Source: Phytophthora sp. 'mugwort'
Lineage: Eukaryota; Oomycota; Peronosporomycetes; Peronosporales; Peronosporaceae
NCBI GenBank assembly: GCA_033558025.1
Contig: JAUCEF010000010.1
Location: 1,699,001-1,763,000 of the forward strand
Reading direction: 5' to 3'
DNA: 64,000 nt
A program made the position numbers and the translations under genes. The notes beneath the pieces were generated by a model, which searched no databases, was not told the origin of the DNA, and worked only from the letters and a program-made list of their open reading frames with translations. Below, piece by piece: positions 1-11,868 of this stretch; within the stretch, counting starts at the first letter, position 1, and every line of letters begins with the position of its first letter.

Positions 1-113
1 GTGACGAAACCGATGCATGGACATGTCAGTGGTATCGCCGGACTGGCTGGGACGCAGGCGACAGCGCCGCTGCAGCAAAAGTAGGATACGTGAGGCAAAA
101 AGAGCAAAGGAGA

Positions 114-186
114 TATCAGAGGAGGGGATCGAACCCTCGATCTCGAGCGTGTGAAGCTCGCGTCCTAACCACTAGACGACACTGAC
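114..186 (-). tRNA. tRNA-Val(CAC), array copy 1
   Basis: Read on the minus strand this folds as a 73 nt cloverleaf including discriminator A. The D arm is GTCT/GGAC with AGTGGTTA loop. The anticodon stem CGAGC/GCTCG is perfect, with loop TTCACAC giving anticodon CAC (valine GTG codons). The T arm is GAGGG/CCCTC with loop TTCGATC. The acceptor stem GTCAGTG/CTCTGAT has a G1-U72 wobble and one U6-U67 mismatch. Internal A and B boxes are intact, and a T5 tract lies 13 nt past the 3' end (97-101), as expected for RNA polymerase III termination. No intron and no encoded CCA. Confidence 0.93.
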
Positions 187-666
187 ACGTTCGACAACTA
201 CACACCCTCCACCACCACAAACTCGACAATACCACACATATCACCCGTTGACGCTATCACTACGCCCATGTGCCTCTATTGCCCATCGCTGGCTCTGATC
301 ACAGCCTTTAAACTTCTACTCGATCGGTAGTCACCATGTATGGTCCGAGTCAATTGCCAAACCAGCAGCCCAACGTATCGCTTTTGGCTTGTTTTGCAGG
401 CGTCCAAGGCACACAGGACCGACACTACGTCCCGAGCGAGGCTCGAGACACACCCCGGCTCGAGCGAGTCGACTTTGACTCGGTCGAATGCCACCGACAG
501 GAATCGATGCCGAGCCGCAACGGGCCTCCATTGTGTCGGGGTGGACATGGCTCCAGTGACGAAACCGATGCATGGACATGTCAGTGGTATCGCCGGACTG
601 GCTGGGACGCAGGCGACAGCGCCGCTGCAGCAAAAGTAGGATACGAGGCAAAAAGAGCAAAGGAGA

Positions 667-739
667 TATCAGAGGAGGGGATCGAACCCTCGATCTCGAG
701 CGTGTGAAGCTCGCGTCCTAACCACTAGACGACACTGAC
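667..739 (-). tRNA. tRNA-Val(CAC), array copy 2
   Basis: Same 73 nt sequence as the gene at 114-186. The surrounding spacer lacks the TG before GAGGC and is identical to that of copies 3 and 4, which points to very recent amplification of this block. Confidence 0.93.
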
Positions 740-1220
740 ACGTTCGACAACTACACACCCTCCACCACCCACAAACTCGACAATACCACACATATCACCC
801 GTTGACGCTATCACTACGCCCATGTGCCTCTATTGCCCATCGCTGGCTCTGATCACAGCCTTTAAACTTCTACTCGATCGGTAGTCACCATGTATGGTCC
901 GAGTCAATTGCCAAACCAGCAGCCCAACGTATCGCTTTTGGCTTGTTTTGCAGGCGTCCAAGGCACACAGGACCGACACTACGTCCCGAGCGAGGCTCGA
1001 GACACACCCCGGCTCGAGCGAGTCGACTTTGACTCGGTCGAATGCCACCGACAGGAATCGATGCCGAGCCGCAACGGGCCTCCATTGTGTCGGGGTGGAC
1101 ATGGCTCCAGTGACGAAACCGATGCATGGACATGTCAGTGGTATCGCCGGACTGGCTGGGACGCAGGCGACAGCGCCGCTGCAGCAAAAGTAGGATACGA
1201 GGCAAAAAGAGCAAAGGAGA

Positions 1221-1293
1221 TATCAGAGGAGGGGATCGAACCCTCGATCTCGAGCGTGTGAAGCTCGCGTCCTAACCACTAGACGACACTGAC
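1221..1293 (-). tRNA. tRNA-Val(CAC), array copy 3
   Basis: Same 73 nt sequence as copy 1; spacer identical to copies 2 and 4. Confidence 0.93.
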
Positions 1294-1774
1294 ACGTTCG
1301 ACAACTACACACCCTCCACCACCCACAAACTCGACAATACCACACATATCACCCGTTGACGCTATCACTACGCCCATGTGCCTCTATTGCCCATCGCTGG
1401 CTCTGATCACAGCCTTTAAACTTCTACTCGATCGGTAGTCACCATGTATGGTCCGAGTCAATTGCCAAACCAGCAGCCCAACGTATCGCTTTTGGCTTGT
1501 TTTGCAGGCGTCCAAGGCACACAGGACCGACACTACGTCCCGAGCGAGGCTCGAGACACACCCCGGCTCGAGCGAGTCGACTTTGACTCGGTCGAATGCC
1601 ACCGACAGGAATCGATGCCGAGCCGCAACGGGCCTCCATTGTGTCGGGGTGGACATGGCTCCAGTGACGAAACCGATGCATGGACATGTCAGTGGTATCG
1701 CCGGACTGGCTGGGACGCAGGCGACAGCGCCGCTGCAGCAAAAGTAGGATACGAGGCAAAAAGAGCAAAGGAGA

Positions 1775-1847
1775 TATCAGAGGAGGGGATCGAACCCTCG
1801 ATCTCGAGCGTGTGAAGCTCGCGTCCTAACCACTAGACGACACTGAC
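1775..1847 (-). tRNA. tRNA-Val(CAC), array copy 4
   Basis: Same 73 nt sequence as copy 1; spacer identical to copies 2 and 3. Confidence 0.93.
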
Positions 1848-2327
1848 ACGTTCGACAACTACACACCCTCCACCACCCACAAACTCGACAATACCACACA
1901 TATCACCCGTTGACGCTATCACTACGCCCATGTGCCTCTATTGCCCATCGCTGGCTCTGATCACAGCCTTTAAACTTCTACTCGATCGGTAGTCACCATG
2001 TATGGTCCGAGTCAATTGCCAAACCAGCAGCCCAACGTATCGCTTTTGGCTTGTTTTGCAGGCGTCCAAGGCACACAGGACCGACACTACGTCCCGAGCG
2101 AGGCTCGAGCACACCCCGGCTCGAGCGAGTCGACTTTGACTCGGTCGAATGCCACCGACAGGAATCGATGCCGAGCCGCGACGGGCCTCCATTGTGTCGG
2201 GGTGGACATGGCTCCAGTGACGAAACCGATGCATGGACATGTCAGTGGTATCGCCGGACTGGCTGGGACGCAGGCGACAGCGCCGCTGCAGCAAAAGTAG
2301 GATACGAGGCAAAAAGAGCAAAGGAGA

Positions 2328-2400
2328 TATCAGAGGAGGGGATCGAACCCTCGATCTCGAGCGTGTGAAGCTCGCGTCCTAACCACTAGACGACACTGAC
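2328..2400 (-). tRNA. tRNA-Val(CAC), array copy 5
   Basis: Same tRNA sequence. The spacer variant (CTCGAGCACACC plus CGCGACGGG) recurs at copy 13, eight units away. Confidence 0.93.
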
Positions 2401-2883
2401 ACGTTCGACAACTACACACCCTCCACCACCCACAAACTCGACAATACCACACATATCACCCGTTGACGCTATCACTACGCCCATGTGCCTCTATTGCCCA
2501 TCGCTGGCTCTGATCACAGCCTTTAAACTTCTACTCGATCGGTAGTCACCATGTATGGTCCGAGTCAATTGCCAAACCAGCAGCCCAACGTATCGCTTTT
2601 GGCTTGTTTTGCAGGCGTCCAAGGCACACAGGACCGACACTACGTCCCGAGCGAGGCTCGAGACACCCCCCGGCTCGAGCGAGTCGACTTTGACTCGGTC
2701 GAATGCCACCGACAGGAATCGATGCCGAGCCGCAACGGGCCTCCATTGTGTCGGGGTGGACATGGATCCAGTGACGAAACCGATGCATGGACATGTCAGT
2801 GGTATCGTCGGACTGGCTGGGACGCAGGCGACAGCGCCGCTGCAGCAAAAGTAGGATACGTGAGGCAAAAAGAGCAAAGGAGA

Positions 2884-2956
2884 TATCAGAGGAGGGGATC
2901 GAACCCTCGATCTCGAGCGTGTGAAGCTCGCGTCCTAACCACTAGACGACACTGAC
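2884..2956 (-). tRNA. tRNA-Val(CAC), array copy 6
   Basis: Same tRNA sequence. The spacer carries a GGATCC in place of GGCTCC and a private ACACCCCCC change. Confidence 0.93.
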
Positions 2957-3439
2957 ACGTTCGACAACTACACACCCTCCACCACCCACAAACTCGACAA
3001 TACCACACATATCACCCGTTGACGCTATCACTACGCCCATGTGCCTCTATTGCCCATCGCTGGCTCTGATCACAGCCTTTAAACTTCTACTCGATCGGTA
3101 GTCACCATGTATGGTCCGAGTCAATTGCCAAACCAGCAGCCCAACGTATCGCTTTTGGCTTGTTTTGCAGGCGTCCAAGACACACAGGACCGACACTACG
3201 TCCCGAGCGAGGCTCGAGACACACCCCGGCTCGAGCGAGTCGACTTTGACTCGGTCGAATGCCACCGACAGGAATCGATGCCGAGCCGCAACGGGCCTCC
3301 ATTGTGTCGGGGTGGACATGGATCCAGTGACGAAACCGATGCATGGACATGTCAGTGGTATCGTCGGACTGGCTGGGACGCAGGCGACAGCGCCGCTGCA
3401 GCAAAAGTAGGATACGTGAGGCAAAAAGAGCAAAGGAGA

Positions 3440-3512
3440 TATCAGAGGAGGGGATCGAACCCTCGATCTCGAGCGTGTGAAGCTCGCGTCCTAACCACTA
3501 GACGACACTGAC
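3440..3512 (-). tRNA. tRNA-Val(CAC), array copy 7
   Basis: Same tRNA sequence. The spacer carries CCAAGACAC and GGATCC and is identical to copy 8. Confidence 0.93.
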
Positions 3513-3995
3513 ACGTTCGACAACTACACACCCTCCACCACCCACAAACTCGACAATACCACACATATCACCCGTTGACGCTATCACTACGCCCATGTGC
3601 CTCTATTGCCCATCGCTGGCTCTGATCACAGCCTTTAAACTTCTACTCGATCGGTAGTCACCATGTATGGTCCGAGTCAATTGCCAAACCAGCAGCCCAA
3701 CGTATCGCTTTTGGCTTGTTTTGCAGGCGTCCAAGACACACAGGACCGACACTACGTCCCGAGCGAGGCTCGAGACACACCCCGGCTCGAGCGAGTCGAC
3801 TTTGACTCGGTCGAATGCCACCGACAGGAATCGATGCCGAGCCGCAACGGGCCTCCATTGTGTCGGGGTGGACATGGATCCAGTGACGAAACCGATGCAT
3901 GGACATGTCAGTGGTATCGTCGGACTGGCTGGGACGCAGGCGACAGCGCCGCTGCAGCAAAAGTAGGATACGTGAGGCAAAAAGAGCAAAGGAGA

Positions 3996-4068
3996 TATCA
4001 GAGGAGGGGATCGAACCCTCGATCTCGAGCGTGTGAAGCTCGCGTCCTAACCACTAGACGACACTGAC
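3996..4068 (-). tRNA. tRNA-Val(CAC), array copy 8
   Basis: Same tRNA sequence; spacer identical to copy 7. Confidence 0.93.
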
Positions 4069-4551
4069 ACGTTCGACAACTACACACCCTCCACCACCCA
4101 CAAACTCGACAATACCACACATATCACCCGTTGACGCTATCACTACGCCCATGTGCCTCTATTGCCCATCGCTGGCTCTGATCACAGCCTTTAAACTTCT
4201 ACTCGATCGGTAGTCACCATGTATGGTCCGAGTCAATTGCCAAACCAGCAGCCCAACGTATCGCTTTTGGCTTGTTTTGCAGGCGTCCAAGACACACAGG
4301 ACCGACACTACGTCCCGAGCGAGGCTCGAGACACACCCCGGCTCGAGCGAGTCGACTTTGACTCGGTCGAATGCCACCGACAGGAATCGATGCCGAGCCG
4401 CGACGGGCCTCCATTGTGTCGGGGTGGACATGGCTCCAGTGACGAAACCGATGCATGGACATGTCAGTGGTATCGCCGGACTGGCTGGGACGCAGGCGAC
4501 AGCGCCGCTGCAGCAAAAGTAGGATACGTGAGGCAAAAAGAGCAAAGGAGA

Positions 4552-4624
4552 TATCAGAGGAGGGGATCGAACCCTCGATCTCGAGCGTGTGAAGCTCGCG
4601 TCCTAACCACTAGACGACACTGAC
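4552..4624 (-). tRNA. tRNA-Val(CAC), array copy 9
   Basis: Same tRNA sequence. The spacer mixes CCAAGACAC (shared with copies 7-8) and CGCGACGGG (shared with copies 5, 11, 13), a mosaic consistent with gene conversion or crossing-over. Confidence 0.93.
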
Positions 4625-5107
4625 ACGTTCGACAACTACACACCCTCCACCACCCACAAACTCGACAATACCACACATATCACCCGTTGACGCTATCACT
4701 ACGCCCATGTGCCTCTATTGCCCATCGCTGGCTCTGATCACAGCCTTTAAACTTCTACTCGATCGGTAGTCACCATGTATGGTCCGAGTCAATTGCCAAA
4801 CCAGCAGCCCAACGTATCGCTTTTGGCTTGTTTTGCAGGCGTCCAAGGCACACAGGACCGACACTACGTCCCGAGCGAGGCTCGAGACACACCCCGGCTC
4901 GAGCGAGTCGACTTTGACTCGGTCGAATGCCACCGACAGGAATCGATGCCGAGCCGCAACGGGCCTCCATTGTGTCGGGGTGGACATGGCTCCAGTGACG
5001 AAACCGATGCATGGACATGTCAGTGGTATCGTCGGACTGGCTGGGACGCAGGCGACAGCGCCGCTGCAGCAAAAGTAGGATACGTGAGGCAAAAAGAGCA
5101 AAGGAGA

Positions 5108-5180
5108 TATCAGAGGAGGGGATCGAACCCTCGATCTCGAGCGTGTGAAGCTCGCGTCCTAACCACTAGACGACACTGAC
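5108..5180 (-). tRNA. tRNA-Val(CAC), array copy 10
   Basis: Same tRNA sequence; spacer identical to copy 12. Confidence 0.93.
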
Positions 5181-5661
5181 ACGTTCGACAACTACACACC
5201 CTCCACCACCCACAAACTCGACAATACCACACATATCACCCGTTGACGCTATCACTACGCCCATGTGCCTCTATTGCCCATCGCTGGCTCTGATCACAGC
5301 CTTTAAACTTCTACTCGATCGGTAGTCACCATGTATGGTCCGAGTCAATTGCCAAACCAGCAGCCCAACGTATCGCTTTTGGCTTGTTTTGCAGGCGTCC
5401 AAGGCACACAGGACCGACACTACGTCCCGAGCGAGGCTCGAGACACACCCCGGCTCGAGCGAGTCGACTTTGACTCGGTCGAATGCCACCGACAGGAATC
5501 GATGCCGAGCCGCGACGGGCCTCCATTGTGTCGGGGTGGACATGGCTCCAGTGACGAAACCGATGCATGGACATGTCAGTGGTATCGCCGGACTGGCTGG
5601 GACGCAGGCGACAGCGCCGCTGCAGCAAAAGTAGGATACGAGGCAAAAAGAGCAAAGGAGA

Positions 5662-5734
5662 TATCAGAGGAGGGGATCGAACCCTCGATCTCGAGCGTGT
5701 GAAGCTCGCGTCCTAACCACTAGACGACACTGAC
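5662..5734 (-). tRNA. tRNA-Val(CAC), array copy 11
   Basis: Same tRNA sequence; spacer identical to copy 16. Confidence 0.93.
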
Positions 5735-6217
5735 ACGTTCGACAACTACACACCCTCCACCACCCACAAACTCGACAATACCACACATATCACCCGTTGA
5801 CGCTATCACTACGCCCATGTGCCTCTATTGCCCATCGCTGGCTCTGATCACAGCCTTTAAACTTCTACTCGATCGGTAGTCACCATGTATGGTCCGAGTC
5901 AATTGCCAAACCAGCAGCCCAACGTATCGCTTTTGGCTTGTTTTGCAGGCGTCCAAGGCACACAGGACCGACACTACGTCCCGAGCGAGGCTCGAGACAC
6001 ACCCCGGCTCGAGCGAGTCGACTTTGACTCGGTCGAATGCCACCGACAGGAATCGATGCCGAGCCGCAACGGGCCTCCATTGTGTCGGGGTGGACATGGC
6101 TCCAGTGACGAAACCGATGCATGGACATGTCAGTGGTATCGTCGGACTGGCTGGGACGCAGGCGACAGCGCCGCTGCAGCAAAAGTAGGATACGTGAGGC
6201 AAAAAGAGCAAAGGAGA

Positions 6218-6290
6218 TATCAGAGGAGGGGATCGAACCCTCGATCTCGAGCGTGTGAAGCTCGCGTCCTAACCACTAGACGACACTGAC
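6218..6290 (-). tRNA. tRNA-Val(CAC), array copy 12
   Basis: Same tRNA sequence; spacer identical to copy 10. Confidence 0.93.
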
Positions 6291-6770
6291 ACGTTCGACA
6301 ACTACACACCCTCCACCACCCACAAACTCGACAATACCACACATATCACCCGTTGACGCTATCACTACGCCCATGTGCCTCTATTGCCCATCGCTGGCTC
6401 TGATCACAGCCTTTAAACTTCTACTCGATCGGTAGTCACCATGTATGGTCCGAGTCAATTGCCAAACCAGCAGCCCAACGTATCGCTTTTGGCTTGTTTT
6501 GCAGGCGTCCAAGGCACACAGGACCGACACTACGTCCCGAGCGAGGCTCGAGCACACCCCGGCTCGAGCGAGTCGACTTTGACTCGGTCGAATGCCACCG
6601 ACAGGAATCGATGCCGAGCCGCGACGGGCCTCCATTGTGTCGGGGTGGACATGGCTCCAGTGACGAAACCGATGCATGGACATGTCAGTGGTATCGCCGG
6701 ACTGGCTGGGACGCAGGCGACAGCGCCGCTGCAGCAAAAGTAGGATACGAGGCAAAAAGAGCAAAGGAGA

Positions 6771-6843
6771 TATCAGAGGAGGGGATCGAACCCTCGATCT
6801 CGAGCGTGTGAAGCTCGCGTCCTAACCACTAGACGACACTGAC
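6771..6843 (-). tRNA. tRNA-Val(CAC), array copy 13
   Basis: Same tRNA sequence; spacer variant identical to copy 5. Confidence 0.93.
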
Positions 6844-7326
6844 ACGTTCGACAACTACACACCCTCCACCACCCACAAACTCGACAATACCACACATATC
6901 ACCCGTTGACGCTATCACTACGCCCATGTGCCTCTATTGCCCATCGCTGGCTCTGATCACAGCCTTTAAACTTCTACTCGATCGGTAGTCACCATGTATG
7001 GTCCGAGTCAATTGCCAAACCAGCAGCCCAACGTATCGCTTTTGGCTTGTTTTGCAGGCGTCCAAGGCACACAGGACCGACACTACGTCCCGAGCGAGGC
7101 TCGAGACACACCCCGGCTCGAGCGAGTCGACTTTGACTCGGTCGAATGCCACCGACAGGAATCGATGCCGAGCCGCGACGGGCCTCCATTGTGTCGGGGT
7201 GGACATGGCTCCAGTGACGAAACCGATGCATGGACATGTCAGTGGTATCGTCGGACTGGCTGGGACGCAGGCGACAGCGCCGCTGCAGCAAAAGTAGGAT
7301 ACGTGAGGCAAAAAGAGCAAAGGAGA

Positions 7327-7399
7327 TATCAGAGGAGGGGATCGAACCCTCGATCTCGAGCGTGTGAAGCTCGCGTCCTAACCACTAGACGACACTGAC
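7327..7399 (-). tRNA. tRNA-Val(CAC), array copy 14
   Basis: Same tRNA sequence; spacer combines CGCGACGGG with the GTATCGTCGG variant. Confidence 0.93.
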
Positions 7400-7881
7400 A
7401 CGTTCGACAACTACACACCCTCCACCACCCACAAACTCGACAATACCACACATATCACCCGTTGACGCTATCACTACGCCCATGTGCCTCTATTGCCCAT
7501 CGCTGGCTCTGATCACAGCCTTTAAACTTCTACTCGATCGGTAGTCACCATGTATGGTCCGAGTCAATTGCCAAACCAGCAGCCCAACGTATCGCTTTTG
7601 GCTTGTTTTGCAGGCGTCCAAGGCACACAGGACCGACACTACGTCCCGAGCGAGGCTCGAGCACACCCCGGCTCGAGCGAGTCGACTTTGACTCGGTCGA
7701 ATGCCACCGACAGGAATCGATGCCGAGCCGCAACGGGCCTCCATTGTGTCGGGGTGGACATGGCTCCAGTGACGAAACCGATGCATGGACATGTCAGTGG
7801 TATCGTCGGACTGGCTGGGACGCAGGCGACAGCGCCGCTGCAGCAAAAGTAGGATACGTGAGGCAAAAAGAGCAAAGGAGA

Positions 7882-7954
7882 TATCAGAGGAGGGGATCGA
7901 ACCCTCGATCTCGAGCGTGTGAAGCTCGCGTCCTAACCACTAGACGACACTGAC
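7882..7954 (-). tRNA. tRNA-Val(CAC), array copy 15
   Basis: Same tRNA sequence; spacer has the CTCGAGCACACC variant of copies 5 and 13 but on a CGCAACGGG background. Confidence 0.93.
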
Positions 7955-8435
7955 ACGTTCGACAACTACACACCCTCCACCACCCACAAACTCGACAATA
8001 CCACACATATCACCCGTTGACGCTATCACTACGCCCATGTGCCTCTATTGCCCATCGCTGGCTCTGATCACAGCCTTTAAACTTCTACTCGATCGGTAGT
8101 CACCATGTATGGTCCGAGTCAATTGCCAAACCAGCAGCCCAACGTATCGCTTTTGGCTTGTTTTGCAGGCGTCCAAGGCACACAGGACCGACACTACGTC
8201 CCGAGCGAGGCTCGAGACACACCCCGGCTCGAGCGAGTCGACTTTGACTCGGTCGAATGCCACCGACAGGAATCGATGCCGAGCCGCGACGGGCCTCCAT
8301 TGTGTCGGGGTGGACATGGCTCCAGTGACGAAACCGATGCATGGACATGTCAGTGGTATCGCCGGACTGGCTGGGACGCAGGCGACAGCGCCGCTGCAGC
8401 AAAAGTAGGATACGAGGCAAAAAGAGCAAAGGAGA

Positions 8436-8508
8436 TATCAGAGGAGGGGATCGAACCCTCGATCTCGAGCGTGTGAAGCTCGCGTCCTAACCACTAGACG
8501 ACACTGAC
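8436..8508 (-). tRNA. tRNA-Val(CAC), array copy 16
   Basis: Same tRNA sequence; spacer identical to copy 11. Confidence 0.93.
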
Positions 8509-8991
8509 ACGTTCGACAACTACACACCCTCCACCACCCACAAACTCGACAATACCACACATATCACCCGTTGACGCTATCACTACGCCCATGTGCCTCT
8601 ATTGCCCATCGCTGGCTCTGATCACAGCCTTTAAACTTCTACTCGATCGGTAGTCACCATGTATGGTCCGAGTCAATTGCCAAACCAGCAGCCCAACGTA
8701 TCGCTTTTGGCTTGTTTTGCAGGCGTCCAAGGCACACAGGACCGACACTACGTCCCGAGCGAGGCTCGAGACACACCCCGGCTCGAGCGAGTCGACTTTG
8801 ACTCGGTCGAATGCCACCGACAGGAATCGATGCCGAGCCGCAACGGGCCTCCATTGTGTCGGGGTGGACATGGCTCCAGTGACGAAACCGATGCATGGAC
8901 ATGTCAGTGGTATCGTCGGACTGGCTGGGACGCAGGCGATAGCGCCGCTGCAGCAAAAGTAGGATACGTGAGGCAAAAAGAGCAAAGGAGA

Positions 8992-9064
8992 TATCAGAGG
9001 AGGGGATCGAACCCTCGATCTCGAGCGTGTGAAGCTCGCGTCCTAACCACTAGACGACACTGAC
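8992..9064 (-). tRNA. tRNA-Val(CAC), array copy 17
   Basis: Same tRNA sequence; spacer carries GGCGATAGCG, a change found only here and in copy 19. Confidence 0.93.
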
Positions 9065-9543
9065 ACGTTCGACAACTACACACCCTCCACCACCCACAAA
9101 CTCGACAATACCACACATATCACCCGTTGACGCTATCACTACGCCCATGTGCCTCTATTGCCCATCGCTGGCTCTGATCACAGCCTTTAAACTTCTACTC
9201 GATCGGTAGTCACCATGTATGGTCCGAGTCAATTGCCAAACCAGCAGCCCAACGTATCGCTTTTGGCTTGTTTTGCAGGCGTCCAAGGCACACAGGACCG
9301 ACACTACGTCCCGAGCGAGGCTCGAGACACACCCCGGCTCGAGCGAGTCGACTTTGACTCGGTCGAATGCCACCGACAGGAATCGATGCCGAGCCGCGAC
9401 GGGCCTCCATTGTGGGGGTGGACATGGCTCCAGTGACGAAACCGATGCATGGACATGTCAGTGGTATCGCCGGACTGGCTGGGACGCAGGCGACAGCGCC
9501 GCTGCAGCAAAAGTAGGATACGAGGCAAAAAGAGCAAAGGAGA

Positions 9544-9616
9544 TATCAGAGGAGGGGATCGAACCCTCGATCTCGAGCGTGTGAAGCTCGCGTCCTAACC
9601 ACTAGACGACACTGAC
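9544..9616 (-). tRNA. tRNA-Val(CAC), array copy 18
   Basis: Same tRNA sequence; spacer has the 2 bp deletion TTGTGGGGGTGG found only here and in copy 20. Confidence 0.93.
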
Positions 9617-10099
9617 ACGTTCGACAACTACACACCCTCCACCACCCACAAACTCGACAATACCACACATATCACCCGTTGACGCTATCACTACGCCCAT
9701 GTGCCTCTATTGCCCATCGCTGGCTCTGATCACAGCCTTTAAACTTCTACTCGATCGGTAGTCACCATGTATGGTCCGAGTCAATTGCCAAACCAGCAGC
9801 CCAACGTATCGCTTTTGGCTTGTTTTGCAGGCGTCCAAGGCACACAGGACCGACACTACGTCCCGAGCGAGGCTCGAGACACACCCCGGCTCGAGCGAGT
9901 CGACTTTGACTCGGTCGAATGCCACCGACAGGAATCGATGCCGAGCCGCAACGGGCCTCCATTGTGTCGGGGTGGACATGGCTCCAGTGACGAAACCGAT
10001 GCATGGACATGTCAGTGGTATCGTCGGACTGGCTGGGACGCAGGCGATAGCGCCGCTGCAGCAAAAGTAGGATACGTGAGGCAAAAAGAGCAAAGGAGA

Positions 10100-10172
10100 T
10101 ATCAGAGGAGGGGATCGAACCCTCGATCTCGAGCGTGTGAAGCTCGCGTCCTAACCACTAGACGACACTGAC
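10100..10172 (-). tRNA. tRNA-Val(CAC), array copy 19
   Basis: Same tRNA sequence; spacer identical to copy 17, so copies 17-18 and 19-20 form a duplicated dimer. Confidence 0.93.
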
Positions 10173-10653
10173 ACGTTCGACAACTACACACCCTCCACCA
10201 CCCACAAACTCGACAATACCACACATATCACCCGTTGACGCTATCACTACGCCCATGTGCCTCTATTGCCCATCGCTGGCTCTGATCACAGCCTTTAAAC
10301 TTCTACTCGATCGGTAGTCACCATGTATGGTCCGAGTCAATTGCCAAACCAGCAGCCCAACGTATCGCTTTTGGCTTGTTTTGCAGGCGTCCAAGGCACA
10401 CAGGACCGACACTACGTCCCGAGCGAGGCTCGAGACACACCCCGGCTCGAGCGAGTCGACTTTGACTCGGTCGAATGCCACCGACAGGAATCGATGCCGA
10501 GCCGCGACGGGCCTCCATTGTGGGGGTGGACATGGCTCCAGTGACGAAACCGATGCATGGACATGTCAGTGGTATCGCCGGACTGGCTGGGACGCAGGCG
10601 ACAGCGCCGCTGCAGCAAAAGTAGGATACGTGAGGCAAAAAGAGCAAAGGAGA

Positions 10654-10726
10654 TATCAGAGGAGGGGATCGAACCCTCGATCTCGAGCGTGTGAAGCTCG
10701 CGTCCTAACCACTAGACGACACTGAC
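10654..10726 (-). tRNA. tRNA-Val(CAC), array copy 20 (right edge)
   Basis: Same tRNA sequence. It shares the 2 bp deletion with copy 18. The spacer to its right starts to diverge (CCAGCACCACAAATTGAC and others) and fades out near 10862, as expected at the edge of a tandem array. Confidence 0.93.
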
Positions 10727-10862
10727 ACGTTCGACAACTACACACCCTCCAGCACCACAAATTGACAATACCACACATATCACCCTTGACGCTATCACTA
10801 CGCTCATGTGCCTCTATTGCCTATCGCTGGCTCCGATCGCAACTTCATATTTCCACTCTATC

Positions 10863-11868
10863 CCGCAGATTTTTGCTATGGCCCGAAAGTAATTTTTGAT
10901 ATTTTTCTGCGAACCTTGACGTGACCTAGAGTAGCTTTTATTATTTTACTCCTAATTAAGCTTCTTACTGGCGACGGTAGTGCCAGAAGGTGGGCTGGAT
11001 TGATGGTATGATGGGAGAAAATACATTACGAGCTACTCACCGTGACTACGCAATCGATCAAGGCAACAACCCGTTCGAAGTCAGCAAGATCTGTTATAGT
11101 GGTATAAGCTACAATATCGTGGTCTGGGGTTTTCAAACAGCTTACGATGTTAGTTAAAAAAAACAGTAGTTGCTCCAATAAAAGTTATCTTTCCACTCCG
11201 AGAAATCGGTATGGTGGGTCAGATACGCGAGAGACATGAGCTGCTCACTTGAAGATCATCAAAACATTGAAAAAGGAATCTAAAGCGACAGATCGTCCGA
11301 GCTGTTCACTTCTTGAAGAATTAAGCGGCGAGGTCGCTAAAGCACTCACTGCGAAATATGCTTGGCGCTCACTACCTTCAGAAGGTATGATCATAGCGTA
11401 TTTTCAAGGAGAGTGAGTGCTGCGCCCAACTGAAAAAGTAGGGGGTGAAAGTTGCGTTAAAAAAAACGACCATCGGAGGAGAGCGGTTGCGAGCGCGCGT
11501 ATCCATAGCAAACCCGCGTGGGGTGCCGCGAAGCAGGGCCGTGCGCTATTTGCGGAGGCGGGCCCAGCGCCGAGCTTTCCAGCGGGCCGAGCACTATAGC
11601 GGGCCAAACTTAGAATCTTCGCAGGAGCGCAGAGACTGCCTTTGCGAAGCAAATCCCAAGACCGCGATGCCATCGGTCCTCGAAAGGGCTAGGGTAAAGG
11701 ATAATGTGAGACATTCCATACAAAACATAAGTTTAAACTAAAACTGTGACGCGGCGCGTTGGGCGCAGCAACTCGTGCCATTTTCCAAACACTGAAGAGT
11801 TAGCGATTGCAGACCGCCGAGCTTAATGTTTGGTGGTTATAGCAGGTTACTGTTTAAATTAATGTCAA
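10863..11868. other. Intergenic; no gene recognised
   Basis: Mostly AT-rich unique sequence with a GC-rich patch at about 11480-11600. Short open frames occur in the patch on both strands, but none resembles a known protein and none has gene-like context. Confidence 0.6.

Larger units (their letters stand above)
1..10862. repeat. Tandem array of ~555 bp units, each with one tRNA-Val(CAC)
   Basis: Head-to-tail units of 552-556 bp run from the left window edge to about 10862, where the last partial unit decays into unique sequence. Spacing between neighbours alternates among 552, 553, 554, 555 and 556 bp, set by a few small indels: a TG present or absent before GAGGC, a GA present or absent in a CTCGAG(A)CAC stretch, and a 2 bp loss in TTGTGTCGGGG. 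Units are otherwise almost identical. Each has one minus-strand tRNA gene plus about 480 bp of spacer that I do not recognise as any other RNA or protein gene. The array continues beyond position 1, so 20 is a minimum copy number. Confidence 0.97.

Noticed and set aside
336..707. Repeated open frames of 99-134 codons in every array unit, on both strands
   Set aside because: They overlap each other and run through the tRNA gene; indels between units change their frame and length without any sign of selection. They are by-products of a GC-rich repeat.
1..10862. CRISPR-like or rDNA-like array
   Set aside because: Unit length is ~555 bp with no short repeat/variable spacer pattern, and no 5S, 18S or 28S sequence was recognised in the unit.
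11480..11600. GC-rich patch as a possible structured RNA or CpG-island-like promoter
   Set aside because: No stable fold, conserved motif or downstream gene could be supported by reading alone.
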